Assembly: GCF_003384725.1 (NCBI RefSeq)
Contig: NZ_QNVV01000013.1
Location: forward strand, 62,001 to 126,000
Source: Chryseobacterium pennipullorum
GTDB lineage: Bacteria > Bacteroidota > Bacteroidia > Flavobacteriales > Weeksellaceae
Length of the DNA stretch: 64,000 nt
Reading direction: 5' to 3'
Position 1 is the stretch's first letter. Every line of letters starts with the position of its first letter. The notes beneath the pieces are model-generated. The model was given only the letters and a program-made list of their open reading frames with translations, ran no database searches and had not been told where the DNA came from. Positions 1 to 8,278 of this stretch are shown in pieces. Both the position numbers and the translations under genes were made by a program.

Positions 1-104
1 CAGAAGCTTCCACTACTCTATTCTTTTTGGATGCAAAAACCAACAAAGTCATCAAGTGTCCGGAGTTCCTGATGGAAATGATTGAGAAGAACTGGAAGGA
101 ATAG
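1..104 (+). CDS. C-terminal end of a probable acyl-CoA thioesterase (5' end outside window)
   Basis: The reading frame entered at base 3 runs to a TAG at 102-104 and encodes about 33 residues ending in MIEKNWKE. The segment TTLFFLDAKTNKVIKCPEF resembles the last strand and tail of hotdog-fold (4HBT/FadM-type) thioesterases, where a Leu-Phe-Leu-Asp strand is followed by a remark on the substrate pocket and a short helix. Only the tail is visible, so catalytic residues cannot be inspected. Assignment is by resemblance and moderately uncertain; it precedes pheA on the same strand but a repeat-filled gap separates them. Confidence 0.5.
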   Translation, partial: EASTTLFFLDAKTNKVIKCPEFLMEMIEKNWKE

Positions 105-109
105 ATGAC

Positions 110-153
110 AGGTTATAGGTTATAGGTACAGGTTATAGGTTATAGGTTGTAGG
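110..153. repeat. Degenerate heptamer array (AGGTTAT type)
   Basis: AGGTTAT occurs at 110, 117, 130 and 137, with AGGTTGT at 144 and a 6-base variant at 124. The array lies between the thioesterase-like stop and pheA. It is the first of several intergenic arrays in this window that share a 7-bp period but not a sequence. Confidence 0.8.
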
Positions 154-202
154 GATTAAAGCAAATATCGATGATAATGTCAATGGTGAATTTTGGAGGT
201 GC

Positions 203-258
203 GCCAAGAACAAAGAACAAAGAACAAAGATTCAAGATTCAAGAGCCAAGAGCCAAGA
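203..258. repeat. Heptamer array (NNCAAGA/ACAAAGA type), 8 exact-period units
   Basis: Eight consecutive 7-base units fill 203-258: GCCAAGA, three ACAAAGA, two TTCAAGA, two GCCAAGA. The period is exactly seven while the first two or three bases change in blocks, which suggests local expansion of variant units. No open reading frame of note covers it. Confidence 0.85.
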
Positions 259-275
259 TAATGACAACGTAATAG

Positions 276-326
276 AACCAGCAACAAAAGAAACCAGCAA
301 CCAGCAACTTATAACCCGTAACATTA
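276..326. repeat. Degenerate heptamer array (AACnnnn type)
   Basis: AACCAGC at 276, then after a 2-base slip AACCAGC (292, 299), AACTTAT (306), AACCCGT (313) and AACATTA (320): AAC returns every seven bases. The remainder of the 105-413 gap shows nothing else recognisable except a weak CACCTTTG (371-378) that could be a degenerate -7 box for pheA. Confidence 0.65.
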
Positions 327-413
327 GTCTAAAAACTTTGAAGTTTGAACTCTGTTTATGAATTAATTCGCACCTTTGTACCTTTATTTTAATCATCCCT
401 TATATTATATATT

Positions 414-1262
414 ATGAAGATTGCATTTTTGGGCCCTCATGCGAGTTTTACCCAGCTTGCCACGGCACAGCTTTTTCCGGACGGTGAGCTGATGCCGCAA
501 GCCAGTATCCTGGACTGCTTCACTGCCGTAGAAACAGGAGAGGCAGCAAAGGCTGTAGTGCCTTTGGAGAATTCCATTGAGGGAACCGTTTCAATGACGC
601 TGGATTATTTATACAAAACCCCGTCCATTAATATTGAGGCTGAAGCCGTGATGCCTATAGCCCATCACCTGATGATTCATCCGGAGAATTCTGTTGAAGA
701 CATCGATAGAATATATTCTCACCCACAGGCTTTAGCACAAAGCTTTCATTTTCTGGATACCCATTATAGAGGAATTCCCAGACAGGATTTTTCATCCACA
801 GCAGCAGCCGCAAAATATGTTTCAGAGAATAAAGACCTCAGGATAGCAGCCGTTGCCAATCAATATGCAGCAAATCTATATGGTTTAAAGATCATCAACC
901 GCAATATTCAGGATTTTGAACAAAACCACACCCGTTTTATTATCATATCCAGGCAACAAAGCAAGTACGATAACAGCAAGCTGGAATTTTTGGGCGAAAA
1001 ATCAGGAATGCTTATCACTCTTCCGGAAGATCATCCCGGCGGCCTGCATCAGGTATTATCCGTTTTTGCCTGGAGAAAGATGAATCTCAGCAAGATTGAA
1101 TCCAGAACTTTAAAAACAGGGCTGGGAAATTACTTTTTCTTCATTAATGTAGAAGGCCCATGGGAAGAAGTGCTGCATGGAAACGCTCTCAAAGAACTGG
1201 AATCTATCCATGCGGACGTCGATTTCCTTGGAAACTATAGAGAATTTCTTCTAGAGAGTTAA
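414..1262 (+). CDS. pheA: Prephenate dehydratase
   Basis: Converts prephenate to phenylpyruvate in phenylalanine synthesis, in the cytosol. The 282-residue protein has the usual monofunctional architecture: a dehydratase domain (about 1-185) with the PLENSIEGTV segment (50-59) and the catalytic TRF triplet (173-175), followed by a regulatory ACT domain with GGLHQVLSVF (209-218) and the ESR motif (229-231), the site family members use to bind phenylalanine. No chorismate mutase domain is fused. ATG at 414 directly begins the MKIAFLGPHASFT motif, so the start is secure. A strong hairpin follows the stop, so it seems to be transcribed alone. Confidence 0.96.
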   Translation: MKIAFLGPHASFTQLATAQLFPDGELMPQASILDCFTAVETGEAAKAVVPLENSIEGTVSMTLDYLYKTPSINIEAEAVMPIAHHLMIHPENSVEDIDRIYSHPQALAQSFHFLDTHYRGIPRQDFSSTAAAAKYVSENKDLRIAAVANQYAANLYGLKIINRNIQDFEQNHTRFIIISRQQSKYDNSKLEFLGEKSGMLITLPEDHPGGLHQVLSVFAWRKMNLSKIESRTLKTGLGNYFFFINVEGPWEEVLHGNALKELESIHADVDFLGNYREFLLES

Positions 1263-1294
1263 AAAAATCAACAAATATTAGGTAATTTATCCAT

Positions 1295-1330
1295 AACACT
1301 GCTGTAAAAGCAGTGTTTTTTTTATTTTTT
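1295..1330 (+). terminator. Rho-independent terminator after pheA
   Basis: AACACTGCT (1295-1303) pairs with AGCAGTGTT (1309-1317), followed by a long T run. It lies 33 bases after the pheA stop. Confidence 0.85.
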
Positions 1331-1557
1331 TTTCGCAATAACAACCTAGTTAGCAACCCGTTATAATACATCAAAAATAACCCACCAAAAAGGGAGAATT
1401 ATCCTTGGTAACGCCCTCACAGACATAGATTTGAGAATAATAACTCGTAAAGTTATTATAAAGTAATATATGTTAAAATATAAACATATGTTTAAAAATA
1501 ATTTACCATAATTACGTTAAAATTAAAGATTCCATAACTATCAATATAAATTTTGCG

Positions 1558-1565
1558 TATATTTG
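1558..1565 (+). promoter_or_regulatory. Putative Bacteroidota -7 box (TATATTTG)
   Basis: TATATTTG fits the TAnnTTTG consensus exactly and ends 26 bases before the ATG at 1592. No convincing TTTG -33 element is seen at 17-19 bases upstream. The rest of the 1331-1557 gap is AT-rich, with a small AATAACT/AGTTATT hairpin near 1440 and no gene. Confidence 0.4.
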
Positions 1566-1591
1566 TTTTATAACTAATTAAAATCTTGATC

Positions 1592-2302
1592 ATGAAAACT
1601 AAACTTTACAGCTTACTGTTGGCATGTGCAACTTTACCATTATTTTCGCAAGTTGGTATCAATACTACAACTCCATCTGCAACTCTAGATGTTAACGGAA
1701 CTATGAAAATTCGATCTCTTCCTTCTACTCCATCACTACCGGGTTATCAAATTTTAGGAGTCAATGTGGGAACTGCTCAGCTTTTCTCAGTAGATCCTTC
1801 TCTGTTAAATGGTGGGTCAGGTACCAACACATCGGTGTATGCTGCTAAAAAAACCACCGGAATCAGTCTTCTTTCCGTAGGTATTTTTGGAGATTTCAAA
1901 CCCGTTAACTTTCAAGCAGCCGAAAGAACTGTAGGTAGCGCTGCCTTATTTAATGATACGACTTCATCGTACACCATCCCATCAGACGGAGTGTATGCCG
2001 TAGCCTATGCATTCCGTTTCGGAACAGGACTACAGGCGTCTTTATTAAGTGGAGGTACAGGTATCGGGATCACCAGAACGCGAGGAGCCGGAGCTGGAGT
2101 CACCACATTAATAGACTCCCGTACTTTCAGTGGGGTTAATCTTGTAGTGGCCAGTTTGACCATATCGGATACCTCTATCAATTCATTATATTCTTTTCAG
2201 GCAGGCGATAGAATTGCTTTTGGTTTTATAGATCCGGGTATTAACCTGTCTCTATTATCAACCAGTGTTACATCATTCTATATTTACAAAGTATCAAACT
2301 AG
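1592..2302 (+). CDS. Secreted protein with VGINT repeat-type N terminus and jelly-roll-like C terminus
   Basis: Function unknown. A signal peptide (MKTKLYSLLLACATLPLFSQ) ends at a Ser-Gln site; an upstream in-frame TTG at 1586 is less likely than the ATG at 1592. The mature N terminus VGINTTTPSATLDVNGTMKI is the sequence found at the start of many flavobacterial cell-surface proteins and resembles the neck region of tail-fibre-like trimers. The C-terminal half (about 90-236) alternates short hydrophobic strands, with YTIPSDGVYAVAYAFRF and FQAGDRIAFGF, which is reminiscent of C1q/TNF-like trimeric jelly rolls. The fold suggestion is inference only. It is flanked by terminators, so probably monocistronic. 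Confidence 0.75.
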   Translation: MKTKLYSLLLACATLPLFSQVGINTTTPSATLDVNGTMKIRSLPSTPSLPGYQILGVNVGTAQLFSVDPSLLNGGSGTNTSVYAAKKTTGISLLSVGIFGDFKPVNFQAAERTVGSAALFNDTTSSYTIPSDGVYAVAYAFRFGTGLQASLLSGGTGIGITRTRGAGAGVTTLIDSRTFSGVNLVVASLTISDTSINSLYSFQAGDRIAFGFIDPGINLSLLSTSVTSFYIYKVSN

Positions 2303-2330
2303 TAAAACATATTGTTAGTTATCTATACCA

Positions 2331-2366
2331 TTAGCCCATCACACCACTGTGATGGGTTAATTTTTA
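2331..2366 (+). terminator. Hairpin terminator after the 1592-2302 gene
   Basis: TTAGCCCATCACA pairs with TGTGATGGGTTAA around a CCAC loop, followed by a short T run. The stem is strong but the T tract is modest. Confidence 0.65.
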
Positions 2367-2389
2367 AACAGCATATAAAACATTTCCTC

Positions 2390-2397
2390 TATATTTG
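2390..2397 (+). promoter_or_regulatory. Putative -7 box (TATATTTG) for the DUF2339 gene
   Basis: Exact TAnnTTTG match, 14 bases before the ATG at 2412 and just after the preceding terminator. No clear -33 element. Confidence 0.4.
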
Positions 2398-2411
2398 GCA
2401 AAAACTATGAA

Positions 2412-4640
2412 ATGAATGAAATTCTTGCGGTCATATTAATTATAGTTATCATCATCATTTTCAACAACCTGAATGCTAAAATCAGAAAACTTGAGAAGGA
2501 AGTATCAGACCTTAGTGCCAAAATCAACAGAACTTCCTCCCAGGAAGAAATGATTCATGAAAATATTCCGACTGATAAAACGGTCATTTTTCAACAGACA
2601 ACAGCTCAGGAAATTCAGACCCGGGAAAGTTCACAAAGTGATCACAAGACTCCATCAACTTCTCCTCAAAAAGACAGGCTGGGTCCTGTTCTTGATTTTC
2701 TTAAGCAGAATGCCCTTACCATCATCGGCATTTTCACTCTCGTTTTAGGAATTGGCTACTTTGTAAAATATGCCATTGACAAAAACTGGCTCGGTGAAAC
2801 GGCAAGAGCAGGAATAGGTCTCTGTACAGGAGCAGGAATTATTATCATCGGGCATTTCCTGAGAAAAAATTATGCGGTATTTGCTTCTATAATTACAGGA
2901 GGCGGGATTGCCGTATTGTATTTTACAGCCACCATTGCCTTCCGGGAATACCATCTTTTCAGTCAAAACACCGCCTTTGTTATCACGAGTATCATTACCG
3001 TCATTTCAATACTCCTATCCTATTATTATAAAAGTGAAGTTTTGATCATCTTTTCATTGCTCGGGGGATTCTCAGCTCCGTTTATGATCAGTACAGGCCA
3101 AAGCAATTACCTTTTCCTTTTTATTTATCTGAGTCTTTTAAACATGGGAATGCTTGCCGTCACATTTCTTCAGCACTGGAGAAGCGTGGGCTGGACAGCT
3201 TATATTTTCACAAGCCTGTATCTTCTGTACTGGACCTCTGAACAGCCTGAACTTTTAAGCATTCTTTTTTACCTTATCAGCTACGTCATTTTCTATATTT
3301 TTGCGCTTCAGGATTATTTCAGGAAAAATATACTTTCAGTAGCGGATATCCTGATGCTTGCTTTGATTAATTTCACAAGTATTATCGGACTGGTCTATAC
3401 CTTCCGCGAATTAGGCTATGAACCTGTCATCATTTTTCCTGCAGCTTTTGCAATCCTCAATATTTTCTTATTTTTAAGGGAATACGGAAGAAAAAACTTT
3501 GGAATTTCCTATTCTGTATTCGCAGGAATAACCGTCAGCCTTATCACAATAGCTGTTGCGCTGCAGTTCAAAACCCACCTCATCACCAGTGTCTGGGCGA
3601 TAGAAGCGACCCTGCTGCTCTTTATATGGAAAAAAACCGGGCATACAATTTTCAAAACATGCTTTTATGTTCTTTTCCCGTTAGTTATTCTTTCGCAGAT
3701 AACAACCTGGACCCAATATCTTGACACTCATACTCTCAGCGTTATATTTAATCCTGTATTTTTAACAAGCATGGTGACTGTTGCTTCAACGGTGATTAAT
3801 CTATATTTATTAAAAACTCAGGAAGACACAAAGCAGAAAGAGGGTTACTTTTTGGAAAACCTTATTACCATTGTCAGCTTTGGTATTATCTATACGGCTT
3901 TGCTACTGGAAATCATCTACCATATTTATGATAAGCCGTGGGCTGCGGTTACCGCAGTAGGATTGCTGTTCAGCATCTTTTATATTTTTGCACTTCTGCT
4001 TTTCAGGAAAAAAATAGGCATCAACAACGAGCTGCAGGTGGCACTCATTTATCTTTTTCTGTTATTGATCACCATCAACACTTCAGTTTCAGCCTCTTCT
4101 GTGGTCAGTGCAATCTTATCAAAGAAACTGCAGTCAGTATTCTATTATATGCATCTGCTTCAATGGATTCCTTTTATATATGTATACTTAGCCATTATTC
4201 CTTCTTCAGGATTTTATAAAAGTAAAATATCATACTGGGCGTTATGTATTGCTTTTATTACAGCTATAAGTAGCGAATTTCATCATTTATACGTTTTAAC
4301 CGCAAGCCATGATGTCATTCATTCTTATAAGGTAAAGGAACATTTCAACATTCTTTATCTGCCCATTATATGGACCGTGCTGGCCAGCGTATTGATCTAT
4401 CTTGGTCTAAGAAAGAATATTCAGGAATACAGCAAGATTGGATTCGTCCTTGTAGGTGTTACCATTTTGAAGCTTTACACTTATGATGTATGGCAGATGG
4501 ATAATATATCAAGGATAAGCGCCTTTATTGCATTGGGAATAATCTTGCTGTTAAGCTCTTTCACCTTCCAGCGATTAAAAAATATCATCAGAAATATGGT
4601 TGATAAAAAAGATAATAATGAAGAAAGCAAAGACCTATAA
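2412..4640 (+). CDS. DUF2339 family polytopic membrane protein
   Basis: A 742-residue protein. It has an N-terminal membrane anchor (3-20), a charged coiled-coil stretch (about 23-50), a polar Ser/Gln-rich linker to about residue 90, then a very hydrophobic body with roughly twenty transmembrane helices. The conserved DUF2339 signature is clear at the beginning of the body: a helix running into FVKYAIDKNWLGETARAGIG, then GHFLRKNYAVFASIITGGG. Members are universally described as predicted membrane proteins and the biochemical role is unknown. It has its own promoter-like motif and is not obviously in an operon. The length agrees with the family range (about 600-900). Confidence 0.88.
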   Translation: MNEILAVILIIVIIIIFNNLNAKIRKLEKEVSDLSAKINRTSSQEEMIHENIPTDKTVIFQQTTAQEIQTRESSQSDHKTPSTSPQKDRLGPVLDFLKQNALTIIGIFTLVLGIGYFVKYAIDKNWLGETARAGIGLCTGAGIIIIGHFLRKNYAVFASIITGGGIAVLYFTATIAFREYHLFSQNTAFVITSIITVISILLSYYYKSEVLIIFSLLGGFSAPFMISTGQSNYLFLFIYLSLLNMGMLAVTFLQHWRSVGWTAYIFTSLYLLYWTSEQPELLSILFYLISYVIFYIFALQDYFRKNILSVADILMLALINFTSIIGLVYTFRELGYEPVIIFPAAFAILNIFLFLREYGRKNFGISYSVFAGITVSLITIAVALQFKTHLITSVWAIEATLLLFIWKKTGHTIFKTCFYVLFPLVILSQITTWTQYLDTHTLSVIFNPVFLTSMVTVASTVINLYLLKTQEDTKQKEGYFLENLITIVSFGIIYTALLLEIIYHIYDKPWAAVTAVGLLFSIFYIFALLLFRKKIGINNELQVALIYLFLLLITINTSVSASSVVSAILSKKLQSVFYYMHLLQWIPFIYVYLAIIPSSGFYKSKISYWALCIAFITAISSEFHHLYVLTASHDVIHSYKVKEHFNILYLPIIWTVLASVLIYLGLRKNIQEYSKIGFVLVGVTILKLYTYDVWQMDNISRISAFIALGIILLLSSFTFQRLKNIIRNMVDKKDNNEESKDL

Positions 4641-4753
4641 TAGCAACAAAAGTTTTTATCGATAAGCAAAATGTAAAACAATCCAAGAATTGATTCACAT
4701 TTTATAAAAAATAACTATATTTATCACGTTTTTAACAGTTACAACTTTTGATT

Positions 4754-5185
4754 ATGAAAAAATTACTCTATTCTTTTTTAATACTGTCCTCCGCTACTCT
4801 ATTTGCACAAAGTTCTGCTGTAAAGTTTGCAGTTGCTGACAATGCCATTGGAACCGTAGACATGTTCAATGCACGCAAATCTGTAATGCAGGTTTTAAAA
4901 GTTTACAACAGTGCAGCAAGTCTTCCTCAGAACCTGAAAAAATACAGTTCTGTTTTCACAAAAGGGGTTACAGAATATAAATTCAAAAACGGACAGAATG
5001 TTCTGGACAGAATATCACTGGCTGATCTTAATGCCCAGCATAATATTCCGGGAGATACCCCCGTTTTCATTGAAGGACATGAGTTCACGGATACTTCTAC
5101 CCTGGTGTACGGAGAGTTGCTTGCAAAAGTAGAGTCAAAAGATCACAACGGAAAGAAAACTTTATTTATTTCTGCTTCAAGATAG
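4754..5185 (+). CDS. Small secreted protein, unknown function
   Basis: 143 residues. The start ATG (4754) is preferred over the in-frame TTG at 4748 because it begins a normal signal peptide (MKKLLYSFLILSSATLFAQ, cleavage after Ala-Gln expected). The mature part is mixed alpha/beta with no cysteines and no motif I recognise; it includes the stretch FIEGHEFTDTSTLVYGELLAKV. It converges on rarA with a terminator between them. No functional inference is justified. Confidence 0.75.
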   Translation: MKKLLYSFLILSSATLFAQSSAVKFAVADNAIGTVDMFNARKSVMQVLKVYNSAASLPQNLKKYSSVFTKGVTEYKFKNGQNVLDRISLADLNAQHNIPGDTPVFIEGHEFTDTSTLVYGELLAKVESKDHNGKKTLFISASR

Positions 5186-5206
5186 AGCCTGAAATCAACA
5201 GATAAA

Positions 5207-5235
5207 AGGATACCCGTACAGAGTATCCTTTTTTT
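5207..5235 (+). terminator. Terminator between the 4754 gene and rarA
   Basis: GGATAC (5208-5213) pairs with GTATCC (5223-5228), followed by TTTTTTT. It serves the plus-strand gene and sits directly next to the convergent rarA stop codon. Confidence 0.8.
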
Positions 5236-5236
5236 G

Positions 5237-6514
5237 TTAATATTTATTATTCCATTTTTTCTTCAGCTCCTCGTAAATCTTTTTTTCCGTAGCATTATTG
5301 CCGGGCTCATAAATTTTAACATCCTTTATTTCATCTGGAAGAAAGTCCTGTTCTACAAAATTCCCCTGGTAGGAATGAGCGTATTTGTATTCTTTTCCAT
5401 AATCCAGATCTTTCATCAGCTTGGTAGGAGCATTCCGTAAATGAAGGGGAACCGGCAGATTTCCAGTCCGCTTCACCAATGCCAGCGCATCATTGATTGC
5501 CATATACGTAGAGTTGCTTTTTGGAGAAACAGCGAGATAAACGGCAGCTTCACTCAATATAATTCTGGCTTCAGGATTTCCAATCACATTCACTGCCTGA
5601 AAACAATTATTGGCAATGACCAATGCATTTGGATTAGCTAGTCCTATATCTTCAGCTGCAAGAATTACCATCCGTCTGGCAATGAATTTTATATCTTCTC
5701 CCCCTGCAATCATCCTCGCAAGCCAATATACAGCCCCGTTAGGATCACCCCCCCGCATTGATTTGATAAAAGCAGAAATAATATCATAATGCTGTTCACC
5801 ATTTTTATCATAAAGGGCCATGGTTTCCTGCAATACCTCAAGAACATTGGCATTCGTAATTTCTTTAACTACGGAATTTCTATATTGATTTAAAACCAAC
5901 TCTACTGAATTGATAAGTTTTCGGGCATCCCCACCTGAATATTGAATAAAGGCTTCCTTTTCAATGATCTTAAACTCTGTTCCTTCCTCCTTATTATATT
6001 TGGCGGACGCAATATCTGCAAGTTCTTCCAGCTTTTCATAGGTTAATGCTTTTAAAACAAATACCTGACTTCGCGATAGCAATGCGGAAACGACCTCAAA
6101 GCTTGGATTTTCAGTAGTGGCACCTATTAAAACAATCCACCCCTTTTCTACCGCATGCAGTAACGAGTCTTGTTGAGACTTATTGAAACGGTGGATTTCG
6201 TCAATAAATAAAATGGGTGATTTTCCTGAAAAGAGATTCTGCTTCTTGGCATCCTCGATGACCTCTCTTACGTCTTTTACGCCTGAAGAAACAGCAGACA
6301 GCTTGTAGAATTTCCTTCCGGATTTTTCAGAGATAATTTCTGCAAGGGTAGTTTTCCCTGTTCCCGGAGGCCCCCAAAAAATAAGGGAGTTCAGGCTATT
6401 ATTGTCGATCATTTTCCGGATCGTTCCTTTTTCGCCGGTAAGATGTTCCTGTCCCAGAACATCGTCCAGGGTTTTAGGTCTTAATTTTTCAGCTAATGGA
6501 ATATTCTGATTCAA
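5237..6514 (-). CDS. rarA: Replication-associated recombination ATPase RarA (MgsA)
   Basis: An AAA+ ATPase of the clamp-loader-like RarA/WRNIP1 family that acts at stalled replication forks. The 425-residue protein starts with the family opening ([19 protein letters not shown]), and carries Walker [10 protein letters not shown] (48-56), Walker B with [14 protein letters not shown] (104-117), sensor 1 [10 protein letters not shown] and an arginine-finger region ALLSRSQVF. The C-terminal tetramerisation half has the characteristic [18 protein letters not shown] and [15 protein letters not shown] segments. Length is normal. It is transcribed toward the terminator at 5207-5235 and diverges from yidD. 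Confidence 0.97.
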   Translation of the reverse strand: MNQNIPLAEKLRPKTLDDVLGQEHLTGEKGTIRKMIDNNSLNSLIFWGPPGTGKTTLAEIISEKSGRKFYKLSAVSSGVKDVREVIEDAKKQNLFSGKSPILFIDEIHRFNKSQQDSLLHAVEKGWIVLIGATTENPSFEVVSALLSRSQVFVLKALTYEKLEELADIASAKYNKEEGTEFKIIEKEAFIQYSGGDARKLINSVELVLNQYRNSVVKEITNANVLEVLQETMALYDKNGEQHYDIISAFIKSMRGGDPNGAVYWLARMIAGGEDIKFIARRMVILAAEDIGLANPNALVIANNCFQAVNVIGNPEARIILSEAAVYLAVSPKSNSTYMAINDALALVKRTGNLPVPLHLRNAPTKLMKDLDYGKEYKYAHSYQGNFVEQDFLPDEIKDVKIYEPGNNATEKKIYEELKKKWNNKY

Positions 6515-6598
6515 GATAATTATTTTTTAGGTCAATATTTCAGATTTCAATACTCTGAAACTTATAACAAAATTAAACTAATTTTCATTTTTTTACCC

Positions 6599-6606
6599 TA
6601 TTTTTG
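6599..6606 (+). promoter_or_regulatory. Putative -7 box (TATTTTTG) for yidD-lgt
   Basis: Exact TAnnTTTG match in the rarA/yidD divergent gap. It ends only seven bases before the TTG start of yidD, which would put the transcript start almost on the start codon. Confidence 0.4.
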
Positions 6607-6613
6607 CATTGTT

Positions 6614-6877
6614 TTGAAACTTACATTCAATAAAATAATTACATTTCCTTTGGTAATCTTGATAAAATTTTACCAGTGGTTTATTTCGCCTTTACTTCCC
6701 AAAAACTGCCGTTACGAACCCACCTGTTCTCATTATATGGTGGAATCGCTTCAGGTTCATGGGATTATTAAGGGTTTCTGGCTGGGTTTCAGAAGAATTT
6801 TACGATGCCATCCCTGGGGAGGAAGCGGCTATGATCCCGTACCACCCAAACATACAAAACAAGATATCAACTATTAA
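6614..6877 (+). CDS. yidD: YidD membrane protein insertion efficiency factor
   Basis: A small membrane-associated helper of the YidC insertase. The 87 residues contain the diagnostic segments [20 protein letters not shown] and [11 protein letters not shown], then [17 protein letters not shown], including the family's conserved cysteines. An amphipathic/hydrophobic N terminus is expected. The start is TTG at 6614; the upstream region offers no in-frame ATG, and downstream TTG codons would cut into the conserved membrane segment. It lies 12 bases before lgt and is probably cotranscribed with it. Confidence 0.93.
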   Translation: MKLTFNKIITFPLVILIKFYQWFISPLLPKNCRYEPTCSHYMVESLQVHGIIKGFWLGFRRILRCHPWGGSGYDPVPPKHTKQDINY

Positions 6878-6889
6878 ATCAGAAGGAAA

Positions 6890-8158
6890 ATGAGTACTAT
6901 TTTTTTCAGAATTTACCTTGTACTATTTGCATTCATCACCCAGTGTCTTTTTGCACAGGAATATCCAGGTGGATTATCCGACGGAACCTTAGACATCAAC
7001 GGCAGCAATGTTCCTGTAAAAATCTATTCTACTACGGAATTGGGAGATCTTAATGCTTTTCCTGCCAGAGAAATTAACAACAATACGGTAGTCATCTTCA
7101 ATGAATCGAATTTTGAGCCTGCTTATTTTAATTACAGCTCATCTACTTTGGCAAGATACAAGGATTCCAGCTATCAGTTTTTTGATAAAAACTTTAATCT
7201 GATTGATTCTCCTGTTACCAAGGATAATATTACCACCTTCAAATATGCTGTAAAGTCTGCAAAGCCAATCAGTGCTTCTGATAAAGTGGAACTGGAGACT
7301 CCTTTCAAAATCTGGGACCCTTCCAAGGGTATCCAGCTAGGCCCTGTCACGCTGCATTTTTACAGTTTAATGTTTGTATTTGCTTTTGGTTTCGGATATG
7401 TTTTAATGACCAGAATCTTCAAAATTGATAATATCAACCAAAAATATCTTGAGCCTCTGTTTACCTGGACACTGATCGGAACTATTTTGGGAGCAAGATT
7501 AGGTCATGTTATTTTCTACCAGCCGGAGCTCTTCAAAGAAGACTTCTGGAGTGTATTCCTACCAATCAGCACAAAAAATGGATTTAAATTCACAGGATTT
7601 TCAGGCTTAGCCAGCCATGGTGCCACCATCGCTCTTATCCTGACCACTCTATATTATTCCTTTAAGATCATCAAAAAAAATCCTTTCTGGGTGTATGACA
7701 GACTGGGTATTGTAGTTGCTTTGGGTGGGGCATTTGTAAGAATGGGAAATTTTTTCAATTCAGAAATCGTAGGTAAGCCTGCAGATCCCAACTCTCCTTT
7801 CGCATTGCTTTTCCCACAGCAAAGCAGTGAATACGGTCTTACCGTGCCGCGATATCCAAGCCAGCTGTTTGAAGCTATAGGATATGTTGCACTATTCATC
7901 TTATTATGGATTCTGTACAGAAAAACGGATAAAAAATACCAGCAGGGATGGCTCTTTGGATTATTCTTTATCATTCTCTGGGCGATCAGATTCTTTGTAG
8001 AGTTCCTGAAAGAACCGCAGGGCGATGAGTTTATCCAGATCGGTAGTTTAAATACCGGACAGGTACTTTCTATTCCGTTTATGCTTGCAGGAGTTGTCAT
8101 TATGATTGTATCCAAAAAATTTAAAATCACTCAGGCAGAAAATGAAAAGCCTGAATAA
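6890..8158 (+). CDS. lgt: Prolipoprotein diacylglyceryl transferase with an extra periplasmic N-terminal domain
   Basis: Transfers diacylglycerol from phosphatidylglycerol to the lipobox cysteine of prolipoproteins in the inner membrane. The catalytic half (about residue 150 onward) has the Lgt hallmarks: GARLGHVIFYQPE, SGLASHGATIA with the essential His, the signature region VRMGNFFNSEIVGKP, YPSQLFEA and a C-terminal REGLQ-like RFFVEFLKEPQ. The protein is 422 residues, against about 260-300 in most Lgt. The extra part is a signal-peptide-like segment (1-22, ending at Ala-Gln) plus roughly 120 soluble residues before the first canonical helix. The role of this extension is unknown. yidD and lgt form a two-gene unit. 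Confidence 0.93.
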   Translation: MSTIFFRIYLVLFAFITQCLFAQEYPGGLSDGTLDINGSNVPVKIYSTTELGDLNAFPAREINNNTVVIFNESNFEPAYFNYSSSTLARYKDSSYQFFDKNFNLIDSPVTKDNITTFKYAVKSAKPISASDKVELETPFKIWDPSKGIQLGPVTLHFYSLMFVFAFGFGYVLMTRIFKIDNINQKYLEPLFTWTLIGTILGARLGHVIFYQPELFKEDFWSVFLPISTKNGFKFTGFSGLASHGATIALILTTLYYSFKIIKKNPFWVYDRLGIVVALGGAFVRMGNFFNSEIVGKPADPNSPFALLFPQQSSEYGLTVPRYPSQLFEAIGYVALFILLWILYRKTDKKYQQGWLFGLFFIILWAIRFFVEFLKEPQGDEFIQIGSLNTGQVLSIPFMLAGVVIMIVSKKFKITQAENEKPE

Positions 8159-8205
8159 GCAAACAGGTCAGGATCATATATTGAGTATCTTACCCTCACA
8201 ATACA

Positions 8206-8245
8206 AAAAGGCAAATTCGTTCATCACGAATTTGCCTTTTTATTT
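8206..8245. terminator. Bidirectional terminator between lgt and the convergent nnr gene
   Basis: AAAGGCAAATTCGT pairs with ACGAATTTGCCTTT around a TCATC loop; T runs on both strands. A perfect 14-15 bp stem. Confidence 0.9.
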
Positions 8246-8278
8246 TGATAATTATAGGTTAAATTTAATACTGCCGCC

